Assembly: GCF_001704415.2 (NCBI RefSeq)
Contig: NC_030817.1
Coordinates: 55,971,550 to 56,035,549, forward strand
DNA from: Capra hircus
Lineage: Eukaryota; Chordata; Mammalia; Artiodactyla; Bovidae
DNA: 64,000 bases
Direction of reading: 5' to 3'
Part shown: positions 10,716 through 22,136 of the stretch, piece after piece
How positions within the stretch are numbered: the first letter of the stretch is position 1
Layout: each line of letters starts with the position of its first letter
The notes under the pieces: model-generated
What the model saw: only the letters and a program-made list of their open reading frames with translations
Told to the model about the DNA's origin: nothing
Database searches by the model: none
Translations under genes and position numbers: made by a program

Positions 10716-11721
10716 CTCTTTCCTGTTCCTCCACAGCACGACATCTGAGTGTCTGCTCCTCTACCTTGAGTCATCTCTTCTTTGAAGGACTTCTCATTTC
10801 CTCTCTGTTGCCAAGTCTAAACCAGGGTCCAGACTGCAGCTGCCCCTCCCCGTCCCTACCCGTTCGGCCTGAACCCCTTGGATTGCTGCTCCCTCGAGCC
10901 TCCTCCAGCACCTGCTGCCTTATATCTGCCTCCCTTCACTCTCCTGCAACTCCTGGAATCACAGGCAGAAGTGGTCTGCACGTGGGCACAGGCATCATCT
11001 TCTGGGAAATCCCAAAAGAGTCTTCAGTCCCCCCAGAAGTTATGGGGATGGAATAAGGAGGCTTAGAAGGATTTGGGATAAGCAGCCGTTTAGCAAGGCT
11101 GGCCTGGCTGTGTGCTCTCCTCTGTCTCTTTTGTAAGGTTCCCTTTAGAGGTGGGGAACCACGACAGAGGCCAGGGGCACCAGGGTGAGTGGGCGGGGGA
11201 CCACACAGAGGGTGATGGCACACCAGTGTGTGCACAAGTGGGTACCTTCCCTGTGAGAAGGTTCGAGCACCAGGAGTAGTGGCCGCCATCAGACCAGCCA
11301 CTTGTTCGACTTGTCAATTTTTTTACATTCTAAATCTTTTAAAGCAGAAATCATTTTAGCTTGGCTGGAATGGAAACTCAAGATAGAGTGAACCATCCTG
11401 GTCTCATCTAAAATAGATAACAAGGCTAAGTTTGGTGAGAGGTGTAGTAGCCACAGCTGCTTGAAATGATACCCGTTTGTAAATAAATCACCGGCTGGCA
11501 GCCTCACCTTGGAATATTTATAAGGAAATAGACCTGGGAAGGAAAAGCTGTAAGTCTAGGCTGCAAAGATGCTTGGAAGAGGGAGTTTATAGTGTGTCCA
11601 GAAAGCGTGATTCTTGGTTGCCTATGGGGAGACAGGGGAAAGAAGGAAAACATGTGGGAAGGGAACAATGTGTGACCTTTTATTTCAGTTTCAACTGTGC
11701 CCTGTTCTCGTGTGTCTGTCT
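10716..11721. other. Unique sequence, no gene recognised
   Basis: GC-rich to 11300, then AT-richer. Frames at 10691-11056 (+) and 10936-11301 (-) overlap each other and have no recognisable domain. Confidence 0.5.
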
Positions 11722-12345
11722 TTTTTAAAAATGGGAGTATATAGTTGATTTACAATGCTGTGTTAGACATCAGGTATATAGCAAAGTGATTCAGTTATAT
11801 ACATTATATATAATTATATATACAAGAAATAACCTGAAATGAGTATATATATTTGTATGTAAAATATATGGGGCTTCCCAGGTGGCACAGGGTCAAGTCC
11901 ACCTGCTAATGCAGGAGATGCAAGGCATACGGGTCTAATCCCTGGGTCGGGAAGATCGCCTGGAGAAGGAAACGGCAGCCAGTTCCAGTATTCTTGCCTG
12001 AAAAACCCTATGGACAGAGGAGCCTGGCGGGTTACAGTCCAGGGGGTTACACAGAGTTGGACACCTCCAAGAGGCTGAGCACTATATAAAAAATATATAT
12101 AATACATAATAACATATAAATATAATGATAATTATATATAATAAAAATATATATTATTTTCAGATTATTTTCTATTACAGGTTATTACGGAATACTGAGT
12201 TGCCTGTGCTGTACAGGAGGCGCTTGTTGCTCATCTATTTTAGATATAGTAGTGTGTATCTGTTAATCCCAAGCTCCTATTTATCCCTTCCCTCCGTGTG
12301 TGTCTTTCTCACCACAGGAGAGGGGAGCTCACAGGGGGAGTCTGC
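11722..12345 (-). mobile_element. L1 3' end, interrupted by Bov-tA
   Basis: Complement of artiodactyl L1: gttgatttacaatgctgtgt, gcaaagtgattcagttatat on the left of the SINE. On the right: cagattattttctattacag, gttgctcatctattttagat, cccaagctcctatttatccc. Confidence 0.85.
11870..12082 (+). mobile_element. Bov-tA SINE inside L1
   Basis: ggggcttcccaggtggcaca through ggacacctccaagaggctga. The A/T-rich flanks (aaaatatat on both sides) look like the duplicated target within the L1 low-complexity stretch. Confidence 0.9.
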
Positions 12346-13371
12346 ACCCCTTCTTTCCTAAACTCTGAGCACTGGCCGGGCAGCCCAGGGCAGAATACTT
12401 CGGTGTCTCAGGGGAGTCCCTGAGTTTGCTCCCAAATTACGCCAAAGCCCTGTCTATGCCAGGGGCCACAGGGACACCGGCCTGTCCCCTCTGCTCTGGT
12501 TCTAACGTGATATAGCACTTTAGGTGTAAGAAGATCTGCTGCTGAGAAGAGATACAGCTGGGCCTGGGGCGTATCATGTAGGCTGATCACGGTGCAGAGC
12601 CAGACGCTGCAAGGGGACCCCCAAATCCAGTGAGCATGGCGTAACCTTAGGCAAGCTGCCACCTCTAAGTCTCTTCCCTACCCCACCCCTCCCACCGCTC
12701 AGCTTGTCCCATCCCATCCGTTAAATTCCTCCAGGGACATTGCAGAACTGCAACTCCTCCCCCAGGAAAGCCTCAGAGAACCCCAGGAAAGGAACCTCAA
12801 GGAACCCTAGGGGAAGGACTCCAGCAAGGGGCAGGGAGCGCTAAGCTGCGTGACGTGGGCAATTGCTTTAGGCCTCGCTGAGTTCTCAGCAGCAACAGCT
12901 GATTCAACACCCATCCCTGTACTACTTCCTTGATCTACGGGCACCACTGCTGTAGGTAATGGGATGAGAAGATGCAAGAGGCAAGGTCCTGTGCCTCCCA
13001 GGAATCAGAGACGTGAAAGCAAGCTGACCACTGTAACACAAGTCACAGTACAATCGAGGAAGCTGCTAGACAGTAGACAGTCAGGGAAGGCTGGGGGCTG
13101 CATAGCGGAGCACATCAACCAGTCCAAGGGAGGGATTGAGACAGGAGGGAGCAGCTGAGCAGAGAGCGGATGAGGACTGAGCCCAGCCAAAGGGGAGGGG
13201 TCTTCTGAGCAAAGGAATAGCAAAGCCCCAGGGTGGGAAACATCACAGTACCTAGAGGGAAATGAGAGCGTTTTGGCGTTGCTGATAGAAGTGGCCAGAA
13301 GTGAGTCCAGATCTGTAATCAGGACCAAAACATAAAGGACCGTGAACCTCAAACTAATCCAATAGATGGCC
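12346..13371. other. Unique sequence with L2-like traces
   Basis: Positions about 13000-13365 vaguely follow L2 complement wording (caaaggaatagcaaagcccc, ccagatctgtaatcaggacc). Frames at 12408-12662 (-) and 13005-13352 (-) have no recognised domain. Confidence 0.4.
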
Positions 13372-13446
13372 TTTTTATTTATTTTTCTTAATATTCACTT
13401 ATTTATTTGGCTGTACCAAGTCTTAGTTGAGGCACACGGGACAGAT
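13372..13446 (-). mobile_element. CHR-type SINE tail fragment
   Basis: ttatttatttggctgtacca, agtcttagttgaggcacacg is the complement of the 3' third of a CHR SINE. The tRNA-like head is missing. Confidence 0.7.
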
Positions 13447-14439
13447 TTCTTAAATCCTTTCAGAGGCATAAGCAGGGTCTTCATAACAAAGTGAACCACT
13501 CAAGCGGCCCACAAAGGCAGAGATGGAAAAGAGAGCATGAGGGCATGATCTCTTCTGTTCATCAATGGCCTTCAATCACTATTTAGCATTTATGTTAAGA
13601 ACTGGGCTGCTTCGCCTGCAAATGTTCTTGAAACCCTTATCACCTGTGAAGCAAAATGCTCAGGTGCCGAGAGGGGCACAGGCTAGGCCCCTTCTCACCT
13701 GTACAGAATCTGTGTGTGAAATAAAAGAGTCATCTTCTCCTCTGGGCTGACACAGGCTGTTGCCAGGCAGCACAGCTTGGTGAGCAATGCTCAGCCCACA
13801 TCCTCTCCCACAACTCTCTCCCTTCACCCGTCCCCTCACTTCCAAGCTGGATGTTCTTGTGCAGAGTCCCACCTGCGCAAATGTATACAGCAGCCCTGGA
13901 GACAGAGATGAATATGGCAGAGTCTTCAGCCCCCAGAAGCCCCAAAACTGGTTGGCAAGCATGTACATATAACCAGGCAACTAACAAAAGCAGCCTCTGA
14001 GAAACGGTAAAACAGAAATGCTAATGGTGGTGGGGTCCTACAGACAGGAAAAGTTCACCCTGATGGGGAAATCCAGGAAGACTTCCTGAGAAGATAGAAT
14101 TTGAGGCAAACTTTGAAATGTTGGCAGATAGGGGAGTGGAGAAAGGAGGCATAAGATGTCGAGGTGTCTTCTTGGGAGGAGTAGATTGTTATGGCTGGAG
14201 GAAAGGGGAGCCGGGGGATGGAAGGAGACACTGGGGAAGATATTGTAGGAGCTAAGAATGAAGGTCAAAATTGTGGAGAGCACTGAGGGACTTACTGAGG
14301 AATGTGCGCTTGGAGAGAGCCCGAGAAGGCTGGGGAAGTGAGCACTGGAAGACCCCGCCCCAACAAATGCTTTAGCCCCAAACTGACACTCACATCGCTA
14401 AGGCTCACATCCCATTGGTAAGAACTAGTCAAATAGCTT
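13447..14439. other. Mostly unique sequence; possible L2 (-) near 14060-14330
   Basis: No gene is recognised. Wording such as ccaggaagacttcctgagaa, aatttgaggcaaactttgaa resembles an L2 complement. Overlapping frames on both strands around 13660-13990 show no domain. Confidence 0.4.
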
Positions 14440-14449
14440 CATCTAACTT

Positions 14450-14731
14450 TTTTTCCCTTTTTAAAAAATTGAAGTATAGTTAATTTATAGTTAATGTTGT
14501 GTTAATTTCTGATATATAGCAAAATGATCAGTTATCTATATGCATACATTCTTTTTTAATTTTCTTTTCCATTATGGTTTATCACAGGGTAGTGACTAGT
14601 TCTCTGTGCTACACGGTAGGACCTTCTTGGTTGTTCATTCCATATGTAATAGCCTACATCTGCTATTCCAACCTTCCACTCTCTCTCTCCCCTAACTCCC
14701 TCCCCCTTGGCAACCACGTGTCTGTTAGCCC
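14450..14731 (-). mobile_element. L1 3' end with perfect target-site duplication
   Basis: ttttaaaaaattgaagtata, gttaatgttgtgttaatttc, ttccattatggtttatcaca, ccctcccccttggcaaccac. A 10-base duplication, catctaactt, lies at 14440-14449 and 14732-14741. The element is a 280-base 5'-truncated insertion. Confidence 0.9.
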
Positions 14732-14929
14732 CATCTAACTTCAGAGGACAGCAGTGGAGGGTGACCCTGCTGGGCCATGGGCTAGAAGGAGAGAGCAATT
14801 GGGCATAGGTGAGCGCTAGAAATCTCTACCAGCCATTTCTCGCTCTGCTCCGTCTGCCCCTTAGCCCTTATCATCGTCTGACATACTGTGTGTTTGCTCA
14901 CCGACATATTTTTGTCCTGCTCCCCCGCC

Positions 14930-15085
14930 CCCACCCCTGCCGCTGAAGAGTGTGAGCTCTCTGGTGGCAGACCATTTGCTGCCCTTGCTGTATTGTTCAT
15001 TGCCGTATTCACTGTACCTAGACCAGAGGCTGGCAGGCAGTAAGAACTTGATACATACTTGATGAATGAGTCACTAATAAAAATG
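14930..15085 (+). mobile_element. L2 LINE 3' end
   Basis: gtgtgagctctctggtggca, gttcattgccgtattcactg, ggctggcaggcagtaagaac, cttgatgaatgagtcac follow the L2 3' terminus with its TGAATGA end. Confidence 0.6.
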
Positions 15086-15360
15086 AATAAATGAAGGCCT
15101 GGATGGTGGCGGAAGGGCCGGCAGTGGGGGAGGGGAGTGGTGTGAGAGGCCTGTGAAAAGTAAGAAGTGGTAATACCACAAAAGGCATTATAAGACAGGC
15201 AAAGGAGCTTTTGCTTTATCCCATGGAGTGTAGAGAACCCCGGGCAGGGGTCTTACAAGGGGAGGGATGTTCTGGAAGATCACTGTGGACGCAGGTTGGA
15301 GGATGGCTTGGGATGGGGTCACATAGGAGGCAAGGAGACCAGCTGGGAGACAACGGGTGG
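15086..15360 (-). mobile_element. Possible L2 LINE fragment
   Basis: ggcattataagacaggcaaa, gagcttttgctttatcccat, gttctggaagatcactgtgg resembles the complement of L2 further from its 3' end. Old, and the boundaries are soft. Confidence 0.45.
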
Positions 15361-17084
15361 TGGTTTAGACAGTGGGCTTCCTGAAGGAGGAGAAACAAGG
15401 CTTGATGAGGGAAAGCATGTGGGGTTTGAGAGGGGAGAGGATGGCTTTAAAGGGTTTGGCTGGAGTTACCAGAAGTAGAGTCCCTTTGTCATGCTTACCC
15501 AGGAGGATTGAGGGGTGGAACAGACCTGGGGGGAGGTGGTAACAAGGAATTTGCTTGAGAACTTTGACCCAGTCCACACACCTGGGCCTTGTTAATGACA
15601 GGCAACTCAACACTTAGAGGATATATTTCCTCACCACTGAAATTTTGTCCACAGTTTTCTGTGGTTGACAGAGAGAGAGAATGTCCCCTCACTCTCTGTC
15701 AACCACTCCTAGCTCTGACCTCACAGAAGAAATCAGAAGGAGAACCTGAGAATATGGGCCCTTCTTCTCGCATCTGGCTGAGAGCTCACTCCTGCCCTGA
15801 GGACACAGGCCCGCTCCCGTGCCCCCAGTTGGGTGTCAAGGTCTCGGGGCAGAGGGGAGCTATCAGCTGGCGCCTAGTGGGTCAGGATGGGTGGGTCGAC
15901 AGCCTCCAGGTGGGGCCGCCATTTAGTTAAAGGCGGGCAGGGCCGCCAGCTCTCGTTCGCATGGTGACTTCCTGGTGACATGCTGTGCCATGGCAGCAGC
16001 CTCTCCCCACTCCCTGGGCTCTGATCCCCAGTCTTGGCCACAGTTCCCCTGTCAGTCGTGTTTTGGGCTTGGCCCAGTGCCTTGTGCTTGCTGACTTCCC
16101 TCCCACATGTCAGTCTTTTCCAAAGTTGTCCAGGATTGAAAATGATCCCCTAAACCCCCACCACCATGCCATCACTCAGGTCACAGGACAGAAGCCCCCA
16201 GGCCCTCTCTTTCAGCTTGAGGGAAAGAAGTAAGCTTATTTAATCCAGGCTGTAGGAAATCCTCCCTGGCCAGCTTTGGAAACAATGTACTGGGAACCGG
16301 TGCGGAACCTGATTGTTGAGCTACAGCCTGACTCCAGTGGTGTCTAGGCTGGGCATTTGCTGCTCTCTTGCTCCCAACTGCTCCGCGGGGAGGTGATTGA
16401 ATATCGCCTCGTGCATTAACCATGCACGGGAGGGGGCTGCCAGAGCTCTGTTACCTGCCTGCCCACCTGCAGCCCCCACGCCTTCATCACAGGCCATCTG
16501 GACTGACACCTTGATTGATTATGAGGGTTCCATCCTGGATGGAGCAGCCACAACCTTACCTGGTGGGAGGCGGAGGGCAGTGTTGTAGCCAGGCCATCTG
16601 TCTGTGCTGAGTACCCCCTCCTGCAGACCTGGGCACCTCTCACTGACATTTTCATCAGAGCTCTTGTTTTGCAGGCGCCTCTCTCCTGCTAGGACAGCAT
16701 CTGCCAACCCACCATCTGCTTCACATCCTACAGAAGGGGCTTTGGCAAAAAGAGTCCAAATTCAGCAGTTTCGATAAACCCCAGAGAAGATCATCCCTGT
16801 GCCATTTCCAAGAAGTACCCACACCAACTTGTGAATTATAGAACCCAGCCACAAAATAAAGGGTTGGTAGTTTGCAGAGAAATTTGCACAACCAGGAGAG
16901 AGAAGAGAGCTGCCAATGATGAATGCCTCCTCTTTCCAAATACTGGTGGGTAAAGAAGTGGCCAGCCACTACATTCAAAGCCTTTAGAGGAAGAAAAAAA
17001 ATAAAACAAGAGTTTGATTTGAGATTGCAGTGCAGAGCGCTGTAGCCGTTAAGTTCTGCAGGAAGTGGGAGAAGAGGGAGGCAA
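15361..17084. other. Repeat-poor block with GC-rich, CpG-containing patches
   Basis: The longest stretch here without a recognisable transposable element. Two patches stand out: about 15895-15965 (gtggggccgccatttagtta, cgttcgcat), which includes a YY1-like GCCGCCATTT, and about 16300-16710. The latter holds a 7-base inverted repeat, cgtgcat/atgcacg, at 16410-16416 and 16422-16428 around a 5-base spacer. I see no convincing exon. It may hold conserved non-coding sequence, which needs an alignment to test. Confidence 0.4.
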
Positions 17085-17270
17085 CTATTTGTTGATTCCT
17101 GGCACCTCTGGGTCAGATGTTGTGTGGGTGATTTCGTGGACTTACCTCACTGTGTCTCTGCCACAGCGCTCTGAGGCAGAGAGGTGACATAGCGTGCCTA
17201 CCGTCTCACAGCTCACAGGGCAAGGCGGTGATTCAAGCCAAGCTGCCTGGTGCTGAAGTTCACCCTCTCT
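17085..17270 (-). mobile_element. MIR SINE
   Basis: Complement of MIR: gtgatttcgtggacttacct, agcgctctgaggcagagagg, acagctcacagggcaaggcg, gtgattcaagccaagctgcc. Diverged but in the right order. Confidence 0.6.
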
Positions 17271-17451
17271 CTGATGGACCATGTGTTCTCCCCAGCATGT
17301 TCCAGGAAAGTGGGAAACCAAAACAGCCTTAACTCATAGTAAAGCAAGATCAAAATAAGAAACTTGAGAGCAAGTGTCACCGAATAAAATTAGTTTGAAT
17401 AATCTACACTTAATTAAGGGTCCCATGAGGCACCCACCCAGAGGGAACAGT

Positions 17452-17975
17452 TGTTGTTCAGTTGATCAGTCATGTCCAACTCTTTTCAGCCCTTTGAACT
17501 GCAACACACCAAGCTTCCCTGTCCTTCACCATCTCCCGGAGCTTGCTTAAACTTAAGTCCATTGAGTCAGAGATGCCATCCAACCATCTCATCCTCTGTT
17601 GTCCCCTTCTCCTGCTGCCTTCTATCTTCCCCAACATCAGGGTCTCTTCCAGTGAGGTGGCTGTTCATATCAGGTGGCCAAAGTATTGGAGTTTCAGCTT
17701 TAGCATCAGTCCTTCCAAAGAACACCCAGGACTGATCTCCTTTAGAATGGACTGGTTGGATCTCCTTGCAGTCCAAGGGACTCTCAAGAGTCTTCTCCAA
17801 CACCACAGTTCAAAAGCATCAATTCTTCGGCGCTCAGCTTTCTTCACAGTCCAACTCTCACATCCATACATGACCACTGGAAAAACCATAGCCTTGACTA
17901 GACGGACCTTTGTTGGCAAGGTAATATCTCTGCTTTTCAATATGCTACCTAGGTTGGTCATAACTTTCCTTCCAA
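17452..17975 (-). mobile_element. BovB LINE 3' end, 5'-truncated
   Basis: ttgttcagttgatcagtcat through ggtcataactttccttccaa. The flanks share gaacagt at 17445-17451 and 17976-17982. Minus-strand frames at 17567-17806 and 17665-18018 encode the C-terminal BovB reverse-transcriptase region (CESWTVKKAERRRIDAFELW), broken by a frameshift between them. Confidence 0.92.
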
Positions 17976-18064
17976 GAACAGTAACTGTGCCTAAATACAC
18001 ATTGTGTTGAATAAACACATTTCCCTCAAATACAACAGTTACTGTTATTGAACACTCCTACAGT

Positions 18065-18265
18065 GGGCTTCCCTAGTGGCTCAGCAGTAAAAATCTTCCT
18101 GCAATGCAGGAGACAAGGATTTGATCCCCAGGTCAGGAAGATCCCCTGGAGAAGGAAATGGAAACCCACTCCAGTATTCTTGCCTGGAGAATCCCATGGA
18201 CAGAGAAGCCTGGTGTGCTACAGTCCATTGGGTCACAAACAGTCCAACACAACTGAGCAACTAAC
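18065..18265 (+). mobile_element. Bov-tA SINE
   Basis: gggcttccctagtggctcag through aacacaactgagcaactaac, followed by a short CA tail. A 7-base repeat, tcctaca, flanks it at 18056-18062 and 18278-18284. Confidence 0.92.
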
Positions 18266-18639
18266 TCACACACACAATCCTACAACAGCCTTTGTTCCTG
18301 AGGGGAAATGGGCAGGCTCTAAGAGACATGCCACGATGACGCCTGAAGACACTCCTGAGCTTTATTCCCTTGGTGACAGGTCTGGGCAGTACATGAAGTA
18401 CCCAGGAGTATTCAGAACGCCTTCCTTGTTCATCCACGTGTCTCCTCCTTTGGCAAGTCCAGTATCACTCTTAGCCTTCAGGTACCATCTGCTGTTCTCT
18501 GAATGTGTTGGCTCTGGGAATCCCTGTACCCCTCCCCTCCTGGCCCCTCACCAACTGAGTTGCCTGCCTCCCACCACTGTGTTGCATAAAATGCCCAGTG
18601 TGGCTTCAGAATTGCTTTCAGAGCAGCTGTATGTCTGAT
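18266..18639. other. Unique sequence, no gene recognised
   Basis: A 196-codon frame that begins in the Bov-tA runs through here to 18638. The part outside the SINE has no recognised domain. Confidence 0.45.
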
Positions 18640-18828
18640 AGTCGGCTTGGGCTGCTATAACAAAGCATCACAGATTGGGTAGTTTAGGAACAATGGAAGT
18701 TTATTTCTCCCAGTTCTGGAGGCTGAAGCATAAGATCAGAGTACAGGCATGGTTGGATTCTGGTGAGGACCCTCTTTTCATAGTATCCTCACAGGGCAGA
18801 AAGAGGGCAAGAGAGTTCTCTCGGTCTC

Positions 18829-19171
18829 CTTATTTATTTGCTCTTGGCTGCGCTGGGTCTCGGTGCTTTTTCGTGGGCTTCCCCTAGTTCTGGTGCACAG
18901 GGCCTGCTCCCTGCTTGTGGTGCACGGGCTTCTCGCTGCAGTGGCGTCTCCGGCTGCGCAGCACAGGTTCTGGGCATGTGGGCCTCAGTGGTTGCAGCAC
19001 CCAGGCTCAGTAGCTGCAGCTCACAGGCTGTAGAATGCAGGCTTAGTAGTTGTGGCCCAGGGGCTTCCTTGGTCCACAGCATGAGAAACCTTCCCAGACC
19101 ATGCATGGATTAAACCCCTATCCCCTGCCTTGGCAGGTAGATTCTCATCCACTGCACCACCAGGGAAGTCC
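18829..19171 (-). mobile_element. CHR-type SINE, long form
   Basis: Complement of the long artiodactyl tRNA-Glu SINE: tatttatttgctcttggctg, gctgcgctgggtctcggtgc, ggcttagtagttgtggccca, cactgcaccaccagggaagt. The tRNA-like head is at the right. Confidence 0.85.
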
Positions 19172-19278
19172 TGTGGGTCTTGTATACGGGCACTAATCCT
19201 ATTCATAAGGGCTCCCTCATCACCTAATCACTTCCCAGAGGCCTCACTTCCTACTTATACTGAGGGTTAGGATTTCAA

Positions 19279-19491
19279 AGGGGCGTCCCTGGTGGCTCAG
19301 ACAGTAAAACATCTGCCTGCAATGCAGGAGACCTGGGTTTGATCCTTGGGTTCAATCCCTGGCTTGGAAAGATCTCCTGGAGAAGGAAATGGCAACCTGT
19401 TCCAGTATTCTTGCCTGGAGAATTTCATGGACAGAGAAGCCCAGTGGGCATAGTCCATTGAGTTATAAAGAGTCAGACACAACTGAGCAAA
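19279..19491 (+). mobile_element. Bov-tA SINE with (GA)n tail
   Basis: gggcgtccctggtggctcag, an enlarged head (gatccttgggttcaatccct, a partial duplication of the B-box segment), then acacaactgagcaaaaatg and a (GA)n run at about 19493-19512. Confidence 0.9.
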
Positions 19492-19767
19492 AATGAGAGA
19501 GAGAGAGAGAACAGAACTTCAAAAGAGGAATTTTGGAGGGATGCAAACATTCAGTTCATTGCTGGTAGTAACCATATTTGTAATTTCTCAAACCAGTGGA
19601 ATTGAAAGTAAGGGTTTAAAACACTCTGGGCACAAGGTCCCCCAAACCATTTTCTGCTTGCCCTTCCTACATCCAAATTTTTGTAAGGAGGCCTGGGAGC
19701 CTTGGAGTTGAATTCTCAGGCCATGAGGGGTCAGCAACATTGGCAGCTAGGACGTGCTGTGACACTG

Positions 19768-20164
19768 AAAAGGTCCTTTATCTGCACTCTCCAGCATGAT
19801 GGCCACTAGCCACACGTAGCTACTGAGCATTGAAAATTGTCGCTAGTGTGACTGAGGAACCATATTTTTATTTAATTTTAATGAATTGAATTTTGAAAGG
19901 AATTTCCTGGTGATCCAGTGGTTGAGAACCTGCTTTGCAATGCAGAAGACGAGAGTTTGATCTCTGGTGAGGGAACTAAGATCCCACATGCCGCAGGGCA
20001 ACTGAGCCTGCCCACAACTAAAGAACCTAAGTGCCACAACTAAAGAAACCCACACATCACAGCAAAGAAACTGTGTGCCACAATGAAGACCCAGCACAGC
20101 CAAAAAAAAGAAAAAAGAGAAGAAATTTGAAATGCAAAGAGCTACATGTGACTAGTGGCTCCCA
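19768..20164 (+). mobile_element. hAT-type DNA transposon (MER33/MER3-like), split by a CHR SINE
   Basis: ctgcactctccagcatgatg, gccactagccacacgtagct, actgagcattgaaaattgtc and, after the SINE, agctacatgtgactagtggc. The terminal halves are inverted copies of one another, as in this non-autonomous group. The family name is from memory and may be off by one subfamily. Confidence 0.65.
19899..20121 (+). mobile_element. CHR-type SINE
   Basis: ggaatttcctggtgatccag, agtttgatctctggtgaggg, gatcccacatgccgcagggc, gaagacccagcacagccaaa. Flanked by gaattttgaaa (19888-19898) and gaaatttgaaa (20122-20132), one mismatch in 11. Confidence 0.88.
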
Positions 20165-20636
20165 AACTGAATGGTACAAGAGAGGAAACCTAGAAGTTTG
20201 GAAAATTGTCTACAGGGCATCAACCTTGATTAGGCACCATTTTCGGAGGTTGCTAAGAAACTCTGAGCATCTGAGGCACCAAAGGAAAATTCTAAAGGAA
20301 GGAGGATGGCTGAGGAGGGTATGAAGGTAGACTCATCAGTTCAAATTTGTCCAGAAACAGCCCTGTTCATTCAGCATCTGGATTGTGACCAGGTGGATGC
20401 GGCTCTAGGGTGTGCGACTGACCTCCAAGCTTTACATAAGCTCTGGGAGGCACAGTGCTGTGCAGGAGGCTATGTGACTTCACACTGACTCTTGTTTGAT
20501 ATTAGGCCCATTCTGTCCAGGCTGTGGATACCATAAGCCAGGAGAGTTGCTGCTCTAGCCATTATTCCCCTTGACCCCTGTATGTACTTCCTGGAGGGTA
20601 CCCACTCTGTGATCTCAACCTTGTTTCTTTTTTTCC
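20165..20636. other. Unique sequence, no gene recognised
   Basis: Short frames on + (20306-20488) have no domain. No repeat is recognised. Confidence 0.45.
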
Positions 20637-20845
20637 TGGCTTCCCTGGTGGCTTAGAGGGTAAAGTGTCTGCCTGCAATGCGGGAGACCTAGGTTTGATC
20701 CCTGGGTCAGGAAGATCCCCTGGAGAAGGAAACCGCAACCCACTCCAGTACTCTTGCCTGGAAAATCCCATGGACGGGGGAGCCTGGTTCGGCTACAGTC
20801 CATGGGGTTGAAAAGAGTCAGACATGACAGAGCGACTTCACTTTT
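20637..20845 (+). mobile_element. Bov-tA SINE
   Basis: ctggcttccctggtggctta, gtttgatccctgggtcagga, catgacagagcgacttcact. It ends in a pyrimidine-rich tail (ttttcctttcccttcc). Confidence 0.92.
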
Positions 20846-21234
20846 CCTTTCCCTTCCTTCTGTAAAAAAGCTTTGAGGTCACAAAATGGAATTTATTCAC
20901 AGGCCCTAAGTTTTGCCCTGTGGGTTCTCTTATCCTAGCAACTACCTCTCTCAATTAATGTATCTGTCACCTTTGCTTGAGGCTTACAATTGCAATTCTA
21001 GAGGTCACTTTCTGTTTTCTTCTTAGCCCCATACAGGGTGTTATCTGCAGAGCATCTTAGAAATCAGTGTGTCCAGATCTCTTGTTGTATATGAAAGGAC
21101 AGATGCTCAGAGAGTGGAGAGATTCATTCCAGTCCTTCCCATGATTTGGTGGAAGAGGGGGGATTAGAAACTGTACATAACATACCCAGGGCCTCCCTAA
21201 CTAGGGACCGCTCATCCTTCCTGCCTAGGATTTG
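20846..21234. other. Mostly unique sequence; possible MIR (-) near 21060-21190
   Basis: gaaaggacagatgctcagag, gattagaaactgtacataac resembles MIR complement. No gene is seen. Confidence 0.4.
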
Positions 21235-21332
21235 TTGTTCAGTCACTCAGTCTCGTCCGACTCTCTGCAACCCGATGGACGGTAGCCCTCCAGGCTCTTC
21301 TGTCCATGGGACTTTTCAGCCAAGAATAGCAG
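21235..21332 (-). mobile_element. Bov-A-type SINE fragment
   Basis: ttgttgttcagtcactcagt, ctctctgcaacccgatggac, tctgtccatgggacttttca, gccaagaata is about the last 100 bases of a Bov-A/Bov-tA element in complement. Confidence 0.8.
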
Positions 21333-22136
21333 TATGTAAAGGTCAATCCCAGACTTCTAATATATCCTCCCCTCCCTCACTTACTTTCGCATCAAAGATT
21401 TTATCTTTGAAAGCTGTGTATATGTACATAGAAAAAAAGAACTAGAAATACATACACAAAACTGTTCGCTACAGTGATCTCAAGTCAACTTTCTTATGTT
21501 TTTCTCCATCTCTCAAGCTTGCCACAATAAACACACACTAACATAAAGCAACAATCAAAGTAAATCGCTGATACCCCATCTCAGGATCTTAGAAAGCATT
21601 TTTACTCAATAACTATTTATTGAGCGCCTGTTATTCCTACTTACACTGCTGTGTGATTCTGATCAATGTTTATATGATATAATGACAAGGCACAAGTCTG
21701 AAATGTAGTCTGTAGCAAAGAGAAATTATAGACTATTCTGTACGGTTTTAAGTTTGAATTTATTAATTTTTCCAATTCTCTGAAAATTGCTCATCTACAT
21801 AACAGATACCCTATAACTGTCCATCAGCTCCTGGTTTAGCATTGCAAACTCCTGCTCCCCTCAGGTCTTGGCAAAAGGGTGGACAGAGCTAGGACCTCCT
21901 GACTCCCACGGCTCTCAAAGACCGCAGCCTGTCTGCCTGCCATGAGTGATTTTTATTTCGACAGTCTTCCTCCCTTTTTTTGCACTGTTTTTTGCACTTT
22001 TTTGCACTGTTTTTTGTGCTGTTTTTGCTGCTTTTTTCCCCTCAATTAACAGTCAAGTTAATTGAGATTCATGGCTGGCTATTTAATAAGGATTAATAAC
22101 TTGCCAAAACCCCCTTGGGTTTGGAACCCAGCTCAG
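21333..22136. other. Unique sequence with a T-rich short tandem array
   Basis: Positions about 21974-22040 hold five imperfect units of the type TTTTTTGCACTG. The rest is AT-rich with no recognised gene. Confidence 0.55.

Larger units (their letters stand above)
18640..19562 (-). mobile_element. MaLR LTR carrying two SINE insertions
   Basis: The complement of the same LTR type as at 818-1357: ggctgctataacaaagcatc, cagttctggaggctgaagca, ctcacagggcagaaagaggg; resuming gcactaatcctattcataag, aggattt; and resuming aattttggagggatgcaaac, attcagtt. A CHR SINE (18829-19171) and a Bov-tA (19279-19491) split it into three. Confidence 0.8.

Noticed and set aside
10691..11056. 121-codon plus frame and overlapping minus frame 10936-11301
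   Set aside because: They overlap on opposite strands, have no domain, and partly cover an L2-like end.
18048..18638. 196-codon plus frame
   Set aside because: The first third is Bov-tA and the remainder has no recognisable homology.
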